64,000 nt of DNA from JAIYDQ01 sp034408855 (GTDB taxonomy: Bacteria > Planctomycetota > Planctomycetia > Pirellulales > Pirellulaceae). Positions 16,710 to 25,900 of the stretch are shown here, one piece after another (positions within the stretch are counted from its first letter, which is position 1; each line of letters opens with the position of its first letter). Location: positions 141,795 to 205,794 of the forward strand of contig JAWXCK010000074.1 in assembly GCA_034408855.1 (NCBI GenBank), in the 5' to 3' direction. The notes under the pieces were generated by a model. The model made no database searches, was not told the origin of the DNA, and saw only the letters and a program-made list of their open reading frames with translations. The translations under genes were made by a program, and so were the position numbers.

Positions 16710-17788
16710 GCCAGACAAAAGTTGCTGTTATTGGTGCCGGGCATCTCGGCAAGATCCATACTCGTCTGCTCAAATCGATTCCAGGCTTCGAACTCATTGC
16801 CGTTGCCGACACTAACCCCAAAGCTTGCGAAGCCATCACGTCGGAATTTCAAGTTCCATGCGTCGCCGACTTTAAAACGCTCGCCGGCAAGATCGATGCG
16901 GCCATCATCGCAACTCCAACAGTCGTTCATTTAGAGTCGGCTCTGTGGTGCCTCGAAAACGGTATCCATTGTTTCGTTGAAAAACCCTTGGTTCGCTCGG
17001 CGCGACATGCCGATTTGCTCATTCAAGTCGCCGAACATCGCAATCTGACGCTCCAGGTCGGTCATGTCGAACGATTCAATCCGGCCTGGCAATCCTTCAA
17101 ACCACTTGCGTACCAAATCTCGTATATCGACGCTCACCGAACGAGTTCGTACTCGGGACGCAGCACTGATATCGGCGTTGTGTTCGATCTCATGATTCAC
17201 GATTTAGATTTGGTACTCGATTGCATTGAATCACCAGTGGCGAGCGTTTCAGCATCAGGCCAAGCAATACTTGGTGAACATGAAGATTGGGCGGAAGCTC
17301 GGATCCAGTTTGCCAACGGTGCCGTCGCCAATCTGTATGCGTCGCGAGTAAGCCGACATGCCGTTCGTCGAATGAGTCTGTGCGGGTTAGGAATCGCCGC
17401 AGACCTGGATTTTGCGGCGAGTTCATGCCATGTCGTCGAAGCTTGCGATGAAGTAATCCAAGGTGTCTTTCAGGCGGACAAACTTCCCGAAGACGAGCGT
17501 CGATCGCTTCATACGACGTTGTTTGATCGATGGCTGCCGCATCGGCAGCTCGATACGACGCCAGTAAACGCCATCGAGATGGAGCTTAGGGACTTTGGTA
17601 AATCGATCCAAACACGAGAAATGCCGCTGGTATCTGGGAAGAAAGTTCGCAACACCATCGATGTTGCGGAACGGATTCTCGAAGCGTTGGCATTGTCATC
17701 TCAGCTTCGATCGCAGGCGATTGCCGCCGAAGAGAGCCCGTCGATCATCCATGCTGCCCATCGATTTGGCGTGCGTCGAGCTTCTTAG
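16706..17788 (+). CDS. Gfo/Idh/MocA-family dehydrogenase coupled to lpxA
   Basis: NAD(P)-dependent sugar dehydrogenase family member of 360 residues. The Rossmann start is VAVIGAGHLGKIH, the catalytic EKP motif is HCFVEKPLVRS, and the active-site segment is VFDLMIHDLDLVL. VGHVERFNPAW is typical of the UDP-sugar-acting branch. GTG 16706 overlaps the lpxA stop by 4 bases, so translation is coupled. In Acidithiobacillus a dehydrogenase of this family (GnnA) next to lpxA oxidises the 3-OH of UDP-GlcNAc so that GnnB can aminate it. That role is a reasonable inference here, but no GnnB-like aminotransferase lies in the window. Confidence 0.85.
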   Translation: MSQTKVAVIGAGHLGKIHTRLLKSIPGFELIAVADTNPKACEAITSEFQVPCVADFKTLAGKIDAAIIATPTVVHLESALWCLENGIHCFVEKPLVRSARHADLLIQVAEHRNLTLQVGHVERFNPAWQSFKPLAYQISYIDAHRTSSYSGRSTDIGVVFDLMIHDLDLVLDCIESPVASVSASGQAILGEHEDWAEARIQFANGAVANLYASRVSRHAVRRMSLCGLGIAADLDFAASSCHVVEACDEVIQGVFQADKLPEDERRSLHTTLFDRWLPHRQLDTTPVNAIEMELRDFGKSIQTREMPLVSGKKVRNTIDVAERILEALALSSQLRSQAIAAEESPSIIHAAHRFGVRRAS

Positions 17789-17854
17789 AACACTTCTAGT
17801 TTGCCACCTGTTGCTCGAGTTATTGTGCATGCTGAGGGCTAGCCGGGATTTTTC

Positions 17855-17927
17855 ATCAGCCGCAGTGCGTTAGCACCCGGTTCACACGAATTGCTGGGAA
17901 ACCGGACGCTAACGCGTTCCGGCTGAT
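17855..17927. repeat. Dispersed hairpin ATCAGCCG...CGGCTGAT, full copy
   Basis: 28-base arms (17855-17882 and 17900-17927) with a few mismatches. The loop ends with GAATTGCTGGGAA. A copy with a truncated right arm lies at 44831-44888 and has the same loop. Confidence 0.85.
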
Positions 17928-17945
17928 ATAGTGCAGATTGAGCGT

Positions 17946-17971
17946 CGCAAGCTAGAAGCTTACGCCACTTA
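17946..17971. repeat. Half-copy of the GTAAGCTTCCAGC hairpin repeat
   Basis: CGCAAGCTAGAAGCTTACGCCACTT matches, with one change, the right half of the repeat at 47584-47650, including the flanking GCCACTT. Confidence 0.7.
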
Positions 17972-18124
17972 AACTAATGCGATAAGCCCAGCTAAAGGCT
18001 CGATCTCCGTTGACCTTCTAAGCCTCTGGCGATACGCTTCATAAGGGGCAAAATACGTAAATTCTGGCGATTGCCAAGAGTTTTAGCTCGTTTGATTTAC
18101 AAAGCGATAATTTAGTTACGAATT

Positions 18125-21100
18125 ATGGAATTGCTAGAAAAATTTTGGGAAGGTACCGGTTCGGTTGTCAACGGCGTTTTGGAGGGAATTGGACGTGGAG
18201 TCACCGGACTCTTCGGTACCTCAAACGCCCGCAATGTCCGGAAATATCAAGCCAAAGTTCGGCTCATTAATGAACTTGAACCCAAGCTGATGGCGATGAG
18301 CGATGCCGAGCTTCGAGAGCAGACGCCTAAATTTCGCAAGCGACTTGCCGACGGCGAAACGCTCGATGACATTCTTGTCGAAGCTTTTGCGTTGTGCCGT
18401 GAAGGTGGTCGACGTTTCCTCAGGATGCGGCATTACGACGTCCAGATGGTAGGCGGAATGGTTTTGCACTATGGCAACATCGCCGAGATGGTAACCGGCG
18501 AAGGCAAGACGTTGGTCGCGACCCTGCCAGCCTACCTCAACGCGCTCGTAGGCAACGGAGTGCACGTGGTCACGGTGAACGATTATTTGGCGCGCCGAGA
18601 TATGGAATGGATGGCGCCGCTCTATATGGGACTCGGCTTGACTGTTGCCAGCATCCAGTCGGGCCTGGACAGCGATCCTCGACAGTTAGCGTATGCCTGT
18701 GACATTACCTATGCGACCAACAATGAACTCGGCTTCGACTATCTTCGCGACAACATGCGGATTGCCCGTCGAGGCGACAATCGCTTTCCGAAACATTTCC
18801 AGCAAAGCCAAGGTCCACTTCAGTACGCCATCATCGACGAAGTCGACAACATTTTGATCGACGAAGCTCGAACACCGTTGATTATTTCCGGGCCTGCTCA
18901 TCAAGATGTTAAGAAGTACGCCGAAGCTGACAAAATCGCGAGGCAGTTGGTTAAAGAGCTGCACTTTGTGGTCAACGAAAAAGATCATACGGTCAATCTG
19001 ACCGACGAGGGAGTTCGTCACGCGGAAAAAATGGCCGGTGTCGAAAGCTTTTATACCGCCGGCAACATGGAATGGCCGCACTTGCTCGATAACGCACTGA
19101 AGGCCCACTTCCTCTACAAACTCGACGTCAACTATGTCGCCAAAGAAGGCGTCATTGTCATTGTTGACGAGTTCACCGGTCGATTGATGGAAGGTCGCCA
19201 ATGGTCGGATGGCTTGCATCAAGCGGTTGAAGCCAAAGAAGGCGTGACGATCAAAGAAGAGAATCAAACGCTCGCGACGGTCACTCTTCAAAACTTCTTC
19301 AAACTCTACAAGAAGCTGGCCGGGATGACCGGTACGGCGATGACCGAAGCCAACGAATTCTACAAGATCTATGGTTTGGATGTGATTGCCGTGCCAACCA
19401 ATCGACCGATGAAACGATTCGAATCGCCAGACACGATTTTCTTAACCGAAAAAGAAAAGTACAAAGCGGTTGCCGACGATATCGAACTGGCGAATAAATT
19501 CGATCTGGTCGAACCGAAAGATTCGAATGCGATTATCGGCGAGATCGTTTCCGAAGATGAGACCACCGTTTCGGTGCGACCACGCGATGAAAAGGAAATT
19601 CGAACACTCTCTCGCGACAAAGTCGCGTCGATCCAACGCAAGGGGCGACCGATTCTGGTCGGAACCGTTTCGATCGAGAAGAGCGAACGGTTGTCAAAAC
19701 TCTTAGATCATCGCGGAATTGCGCATCAGGTTCTCAACGCCAAGCAGCATAAACGCGAAGCCGAAATCATTGCCCAAGCAGGCCGAGTCGGAGCGGTGAC
19801 GATCGCCACGAATATGGCTGGTCGCGGTACCGACATTATTCTTGGTGGAAATCCTGACACGATGGCATGGGCCAAGTTACAGGATACGTATCCGACACGT
19901 CTTGAAGTTCCGAAAGAAGAATGGGATGCCTTGGTCCAAGAGTTCGAGCAAAAGGAAAAGATGAAAGAGATGGGGAACTTCGTCTGCGAGATCGGCGGCC
20001 TAATGGTCATCGGTACCGAACGCCATGAATCCCGACGAATCGATCTCCAGCTTCGCGGACGTTGCGGTCGACAAGGCGATCCGGGTAGCAGCCGATTTTA
20101 TCTGTCGCTCGAAGATGATCTGATGCGCATTTTCGCTGGCGATTGGGTCCGCAATATGATGGGTAAACTCGGTATGGGTGAAGGCGAGGCGCTCGAAAGT
20201 CGCTTCGTTTCGAAACGAATCTCTTCCGCTCAAAAGAAAGTTGAAGAACGCCATTTCGAGTCTCGTAAGAGTCTGCTCGATTACGACGAAGTGATGGATC
20301 AGCAGCGAAAGCGCGTCTATGGCTATCGACAGCAGATTCTGGCTGGCGTTTCCTGCCGCCAGTTGGTCTTAGAACAAATTCAGGAGCAGATTAACCACAA
20401 CGTCGATCAGTTCACCAATCCGATCTTTGGAGCAGAGTCCTTTGCCCGCTGGGCTGGCGGAAAGCTCTCGTGCCAACTCGAACCGAAGGACTTCCGAGGT
20501 ATCGATGCCGAGACGGCTGGTTTCTATGCTCGCGATCTTGCCGAACGCGAGATCGAAACGCAGATCATGGATGCGATCGATGAAAATCTCCCCATCCAAG
20601 AAGAGCAATCCGAATGGAACTGGGAAGCCTTGGCCAAGTGGTCGAACACTCGATACGGAACGAATTTTAATGTTTCTGCTCTGAAGAAAATCGAACGCGA
20701 TCGCATCGACGAAGAAATTTTCGAACGAGCTCGTGAGTTTGTCGCCAAGATCGACCTCAGCGAAGGTGCCGAATTCGTAGAGGAAAGCTACGGGCTTCGA
20801 ATGCTCGCGAACTGGATGAAAATCAAGTTTGCGATCGATATCGATCCTGAGCAGATGAAGAACGTAGAGCCACCGGCGCTGAAGAAGTCGCTGATGCAAG
20901 CTGCCGAAGACGCCTATCGTGAACGTGAATCGCAATATCCGGTGCTGGCCGCCTTTACGCGATTTCGTCAACAGACAGGCCCGAATCAATTCCATATCGA
21001 CGGTGCCGCCATCGCCAATCATGCGGCCCAACGTTTCGAAGATCCGTCAGCCGCTGAATTGCAAGGAATGGAAGGGGCACAAGCCTTCGATCATCTTGTT

Positions 21101-21832
21101 CATCTATCGAAAGAGTCGCTGAAGAGAGCCGACATGCTCGAGCAAGCGGGGCTCGAAAAATTAGCCGCCGTTTACGGTTCAACTGCCCCCGAGATTCGCG
21201 CTAGCGAAGCTGCGCACAAAGAAAAACTCGACGAGCTGGCCAATTGGCTTCGCGAGCGATTGAATTGGCTAGGAAGTGTTGAAGATCTTGCGAGCCAAGA
21301 TCGACCGGAACTTGCAAAGACGATTCACCTAGCCATCGAAGATCGCTTCTATCCAGAAATTCGACGCATGGAGCGCACCATCTTGCTGCGGATTCTCGAT
21401 GATACCTGGATGGGACATCTGTTGGCCATGGATCATCTCCGAAGTGCCGTGAGCTTTCGAGGCATGGCACAGATGGACCCGAAAGTCGAATACAAACGCG
21501 AAGGCATGAAGCTCTTCGAACAAATGTGGTTCGCGATCGGCGAACGTATGACCGACATTGTCTTCCGCATGGAAGCTTTGGACGATAGCTTGGTAACCAG
21601 CTCCTTCGTCGAGACTCAAGCTCGACATGACAGCCCACCTACAACGACCGACATGCTCGGAGAAGTAAGCGAGCAACAACGTGCGGCGATGGAAGCAGGC
21701 GATGCAGCCAGCGGCGAAGCTCCAAAACCCGAACCGATTCGACGAGAAGCAGCTCGTGTCGGACGGAATGATCCTTGCACCTGTGGCTCGGGTAAAAAAT
21801 ATAAAAACTGCTGTATGCGACGACAGATTTAA
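18125..21832 (+). CDS. secA: Preprotein translocase ATPase SecA, oversized
   Basis: SecA, the ATPase motor that pushes preproteins through SecYEG. It has 1,235 residues, against about 900 in E. coli. Walker A is in TGEGKTLVATLPAYL (near residue 123) and the DEAD-like box is IIDEVDNILIDEARTPL. NBD2 carries ATNMAGRGTDIILGG and LRGRCGRQGDPGSS. The C-terminus has the SecB/zinc-binding tail GRNDPCTCGSGKKYKNCC. Extra sequence lies at about residues 440-495 before NBD2 and, mainly, about 235 residues between YDEVMDQQRKRVYGYR (near 727) and ILDDTWMGHLLAMDHLR (near 1090), in the helical scaffold/wing region. The insert is rich in charged helices. Confidence 0.96.
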   Translation: MELLEKFWEGTGSVVNGVLEGIGRGVTGLFGTSNARNVRKYQAKVRLINELEPKLMAMSDAELREQTPKFRKRLADGETLDDILVEAFALCREGGRRFLRMRHYDVQMVGGMVLHYGNIAEMVTGEGKTLVATLPAYLNALVGNGVHVVTVNDYLARRDMEWMAPLYMGLGLTVASIQSGLDSDPRQLAYACDITYATNNELGFDYLRDNMRIARRGDNRFPKHFQQSQGPLQYAIIDEVDNILIDEARTPLIISGPAHQDVKKYAEADKIARQLVKELHFVVNEKDHTVNLTDEGVRHAEKMAGVESFYTAGNMEWPHLLDNALKAHFLYKLDVNYVAKEGVIVIVDEFTGRLMEGRQWSDGLHQAVEAKEGVTIKEENQTLATVTLQNFFKLYKKLAGMTGTAMTEANEFYKIYGLDVIAVPTNRPMKRFESPDTIFLTEKEKYKAVADDIELANKFDLVEPKDSNAIIGEIVSEDETTVSVRPRDEKEIRTLSRDKVASIQRKGRPILVGTVSIEKSERLSKLLDHRGIAHQVLNAKQHKREAEIIAQAGRVGAVTIATNMAGRGTDIILGGNPDTMAWAKLQDTYPTRLEVPKEEWDALVQEFEQKEKMKEMGNFVCEIGGLMVIGTERHESRRIDLQLRGRCGRQGDPGSSRFYLSLEDDLMRIFAGDWVRNMMGKLGMGEGEALESRFVSKRISSAQKKVEERHFESRKSLLDYDEVMDQQRKRVYGYRQQILAGVSCRQLVLEQIQEQINHNVDQFTNPIFGAESFARWAGGKLSCQLEPKDFRGIDAETAGFYARDLAEREIETQIMDAIDENLPIQEEQSEWNWEALAKWSNTRYGTNFNVSALKKIERDRIDEEIFERAREFVAKIDLSEGAEFVEESYGLRMLANWMKIKFAIDIDPEQMKNVEPPALKKSLMQAAEDAYRERESQYPVLAAFTRFRQQTGPNQFHIDGAAIANHAAQRFEDPSAAELQGMEGAQAFDHLVHLSKESLKRADMLEQAGLEKLAAVYGSTAPEIRASEAAHKEKLDELANWLRERLNWLGSVEDLASQDRPELAKTIHLAIEDRFYPEIRRMERTILLRILDDTWMGHLLAMDHLRSAVSFRGMAQMDPKVEYKREGMKLFEQMWFAIGERMTDIVFRMEALDDSLVTSSFVETQARHDSPPTTTDMLGEVSEQQRAAMEAGDAASGEAPKPEPIRREAARVGRNDPCTCGSGKKYKNCCMRRQI

Positions 21833-21850
21833 CAACTTCAAAATGGCGGT

Positions 21851-22756
21851 ATGCTCATGAATTTCGTTCGCTTTGTCTTTGTGTTCGCGGTTTGTCTTTT
21901 CGATTGCGGCCCGATATTCGCGCAGTCGAGCAAAGCCTCAGTTTGCAAGATCGTTTTGGTTGCCGGTGAAACGGCCAAGGTCGATACGGTCGGTCATCAT
22001 GACTACATCGCCGGCTGCAAATGCCTTGAAAGCTTGCTTCGACAGACAGAAAATATCGAACCCATTGTCGTACTCGATGGTTGGCCTAAAGACGAAAGCC
22101 TCTTTGATACGGCAACCGCCGTCGTCTTCTATACCGACGGCGGCGGGAAACAGGCTTTTCTCGAGTCCGAGGAACGAATCGCGAAGATAGATTCGCTTGT
22201 CGATCGCGGTGTCGGTTTAGTCTTAATCCATCAAGCCGTCGATTTTCCCAAAGCGTCGGAAAGCCTTGGCAAACGCTGGTTTGGCGGCGTCTATTCCGAA
22301 GGTTCTGGTCGAGGCCATTGGCCAAGTTCGCATGTTGATTTTCCGAATCACGAGATTTCACGCGGCGTTGAGCCGTGGAAAGTCAACGATGGTTGGCTGA
22401 ACAAGATTCATTTCGTCGACGGCATGAAAGGCATTACGCCACTGGTCTGGTCGAGCAAAGAGTATGCGGGCAGTCGAGCTGGACTGGTTAACGATATCGT
22501 CGCTTGGATTTACGAGCGCCCCGACGGCGGACGCTCCTTTTCATTCACCGGCCTCGATGCACATTCTGCTTGGTCGTTGGACGGAATGCGTCAGCTCGTC
22601 GTCAATGGAGTTCTATGGTCAGCTCGACAACCAATTCGATCGGAAGGTGCTGCCAGTAAGATCGAAAGCGCCGCCCTCGATGCGATGCTTACTCCACGCG
22701 AACCCAAACCCGCCGCCGTTCCCAAAGCCAAAAAGGTCGCGCCAGATACGAAGTAG
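21851..22756 (+). CDS. Secreted ThuA-domain protein
   Basis: Exported protein of 301 residues with a ThuA-like (glutamine-amidotransferase-fold) domain. A signal peptide (FVFVFAVCLFDCGPIFAQ) is followed by KIVLVAGETAKVDTVGHHDY, VLIHQAVDFP, WFGGVYSEGSGRGHWP and GRSFSFTGLDAHSAW, typical of planctomycete ThuA proteins. The C-terminal 30 residues are Lys/Pro/Ala-rich. The exact function is not known; related domains occur with sugar utilisation genes. It starts 18 bases after secA, probably on the same transcript. Confidence 0.82.
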   Translation: MLMNFVRFVFVFAVCLFDCGPIFAQSSKASVCKIVLVAGETAKVDTVGHHDYIAGCKCLESLLRQTENIEPIVVLDGWPKDESLFDTATAVVFYTDGGGKQAFLESEERIAKIDSLVDRGVGLVLIHQAVDFPKASESLGKRWFGGVYSEGSGRGHWPSSHVDFPNHEISRGVEPWKVNDGWLNKIHFVDGMKGITPLVWSSKEYAGSRAGLVNDIVAWIYERPDGGRSFSFTGLDAHSAWSLDGMRQLVVNGVLWSARQPIRSEGAASKIESAALDAMLTPREPKPAAVPKAKKVAPDTK

Positions 22757-22781
22757 TCGCGATCTCGCTGCTAGGCTTTAA

Positions 22782-22923
22782 AAAACCACGTAGGTCAGTC
22801 TTTCCAAGACTGACCCCGCAGCGAAGCTGCAGAATTGCTGTGCCTCGGAGAGACACAGCTACGTGTTTTAATCTCGTTACCAGGCTCCTGCCTGGTAACG
22901 CACTGTCTTAGAGGCTCCGCCTC
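22782..22923. repeat. Mosaic of palindromic units between convergent genes
   Basis: A string of stem-loops fills the gap between the ThuA gene and uvrA. They are GGTCAGTCTT/AAGACTGACC (22793-22815), GCAGC/GCTGC (22818-22830), CTGTG/CACAG within CACGTAG...CTACGTG outer arms (22787-22865), CGTTACCAGG/CCTGGTAACG (22875-22900) and GAGGCTCCGCCTC (22911-22923). Any of them could help end the two converging transcripts. Confidence 0.75.
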
Positions 22924-22940
22924 TCCTTACGCAACCAAAA

Positions 22941-25900
22941 TCAATGATCTTTCGTTGCATCATCAAAGGCGGCTAGAGCTTGATCGAGCCAATTCCAAAA
23001 AGTTGGGTTGTCAATTTCACTTCGTAAGTGGGGACGCAATTCGATTTCCATCCAATCGCTTCCAACTTCGACATACGTTCGCGCATCGCGATGAAAAGCC
23101 TGAACACCTTCGAGTTGCGAGAGGGGTGGCAATTTGAATAACTCGAGCAAGTCCGGTTTCGTAAAATGTCCCTTGGGAATTCGAAACTTTAGCTTCAACC
23201 AGGGCGACTCGGCAGTAAGCGCATGCAGAAACCAACCCCGCGATTTTACTTTTCCAGGAATCTCGACAACACTGCTCGAATTCCAATCGATCTCACCGCA
23301 AATTCCGGATGATTCGATCCGCTCGATGATCGGCCGAAGCATCGAACGATCCCAAAGCACCGGCTTTCCGCGTCGATCAAGTCCTTTTTCGAGATGCCAC
23401 TTGCGACCATCGACTTGCCAAGGCGACAAACTCTGCTTGGCGATATCGCTCATCGATTGATCGCCAGCCCGCGGCGTCAACTCGATTGCCGGATCATACA
23501 CGCTGCGTGGTTCATACGGACCAGCCTTTAATATCCTGTCGAGAGCTTCTCCGGTATGGCAACGCAAGCGTTGCGGAATATCGATAGGCTTTTTCGATTT
23601 GCTTAGGCTCTTGCGACTACTATTCTTCGTCGAGCCCATTGCGAACTCGACGAGTTTTTCGGGGGTACCGCTAAAGACAAGTTGCCCGCCATGCCAACCA
23701 GCTTCGGGGCCTAATTCGATCACCCAGTCGCATGACTTGATGACATCCAAGTTATGCTCGATGACAACAACGGTGTTTCCGACATCGACAAGCCGATGCA
23801 GCACCCCGATCAATTTCGCAACATCCTCGAAATGCAAACCCGTCGTCGGCTCATCTAACAAGTAAATCGTTCGCCCGGTATCAGGTCGTGAAAGTTCGGT
23901 TGCGAGTTTTACACGCTGCGCTTCGCCGCCGCTCAACGTCGGAGCTGATTGCCCGAGAGCGATGTAATCCAATCCGACATCGCAAAGAGTGGTCAGGATT
24001 CGCCGAATCTTGGGAAGATTGATCAGAAGATCTCGAACTTGGCCTATCTTCATTTCCAGAAGGTCGTGAATCGATTTTCCTTGATAGCGAACCGTCAGCG
24101 TCTCTTCGGTGTAGCGACGGCCATGACACGCATCGCATTCGATCCAGACGTCTGGCAAAAAATGCATCTCGATCCGGCGACGTCCATTCCCTTCGCATTT
24201 TTCGCATCGCCCACCAGGAACGTTGTAGCTAAACTGTCTCGCAGTAAAACCACGGACTTTGGATTCTGGAAGTTTCGCATAGAGTTCGCGAATCAAATCG
24301 AAAACGCCCGTGTACGTTGCCGGTGTCGAAGATGGCGAAGTTCCAAGCGGCGATTGGTCGACACGAACGACTTTGTCGATCCATCGCGTCCCTTCGATTG
24401 TACGATGGTGTCCGACTTTAATCATTGCTCGATGAAATCGTCGAGCGAGGGCAGGATAGAGAATATCGTTGATCAAGCTGCTCTTTCCCGAACCGCTTGG
24501 CCCCGTAACGGCAACAAGACTGCCCAGTGGAATATCGACATCGATATCCCGCAATGTATTCGCCTTGGCACCACGAATACCAAGCCAATGTTGATCGCTG
24601 GTTGAACCGGCATCTGCGGTAGGAAGCGACTCTTTTTCGCTGATCCGGCGATTACGCGGGATCGGAATCGCCTTTTTCCCGCTCAGGAATGGTCCAGTCA
24701 CACTCGTCTTACTTCGTGCAATTTGAGCAGGCGTTCCCTGCGCAACAATTCGTCCGCCTTCGTGGCCAGATCCAGGGCCAAAATCGCAAAGGCCGTCGCT
24801 GCTGGCAATGACATCCCGATCGTGTTCGACAACGATCAAAGTATTGCCTAGGTCTCGAAGTCGATGCAAGGCCTTTACGAGTCGATGATTGTCGCGAGGA
24901 TGCAATCCGATCGTCGGTTCATCTAAAACATAGAGAACGCCGCATAATCCGCTACCGAGCTGACCTGCCAGCCGAATCCGTTGAGCTTCGCCGCCACTGA
25001 GCGAGTTCGCGGCTCGACCGAGCGACAGATAGTCAAGTCCGACTTCGACGAGAAAGCTAACGCGACTAACTACTTCGCGAATCAGTTCGCTTGCAATTTT
25101 TTGTTCGCGGCTATCCAACGTCCAGTTTTTCAAAGTCGCAAGCAATTCACCCAGCGGCATCGCCACCAATTCGGCAATCGTCAGATCGTGAAATCGCGAC
25201 TTGGCCGCCTCGGCTCGCAATCTCGAACCTCGGCACGTCTGACACTCGACTTCGGCGGTATACGATTCCAGTCGCATTCGCAATGTTTGACTCGATCGAG
25301 CAGCTACATCCAGCGTCGGATAAAGTCCGCGATAGCGAAACGAAAAACCGTTCATCGCAAAATTTTGGTCGCCTGTTCCAAAAAGTAAAAAATTTCGATG
25401 CTTGACGTTCATCACGCCAATCGGCGCGTCGATTGGAATGCCCGTCTGCGCACAAAAGCAATTGAGCATTTCGCGGCTCAGCGATCTGTCGAGCTTTGGC
25501 CAAAGCAACATGCCGCCTTCCGAAAGCGATTTTGTTGCGTCCAATAAAGCCGCTGGGTTGGTTCCTTGGCGAACACCTAATCCATCGCAGTCCGAGCACC
25601 AGCCTAACTGCGTATTGAACGAAAAACTGTGCGGTGTCAGCGGCTGGAACGAAAGGCCACATGCATGGCAAGCCAAAGTTAGTGAATGCGTCTGCGTTTC
25701 CCATTGCGGCTCCGGTCGATCGTCGCTGTGAATTGCAATTCGAATTTGGCCTTTGCCCAGTCCGAGAGCGGTTTCCAAGCTATCGGCGATTCTCGACCGA
25801 TCTTTGGTATCGACTTTGATTCGATCGACGACGATTTCTAATTGATAGCGTCCGCGATTGGCCAGCTCAGGACGCTCGTCGATCGAAGTCGTATGCCCAT

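Larger units (their letters stand above)
17789..18124. other. Intergenic region before secA, filled with repeats
   Basis: 336 bases with no gene. It holds a 73-base hairpin repeat (17855-17927), a half-copy of another repeat (17946-17971) and the secA promoter region. GATAAT at 18106-18111 is a possible -10 box, but I could not pair it with a clear -35. Confidence 0.55.

Noticed and set aside
17855..17927. Possible tRNA (stem-loop of 73 bases)
   Set aside because: One long stem, not a cloverleaf; no T-arm GTTCGA with flanking stem or anticodon arm, and it recurs truncated elsewhere.
18686..19291. 201-codon frame antisense to secA
   Set aside because: Lies opposite conserved ATPase motifs of SecA; composition is that of a reverse-strand shadow.
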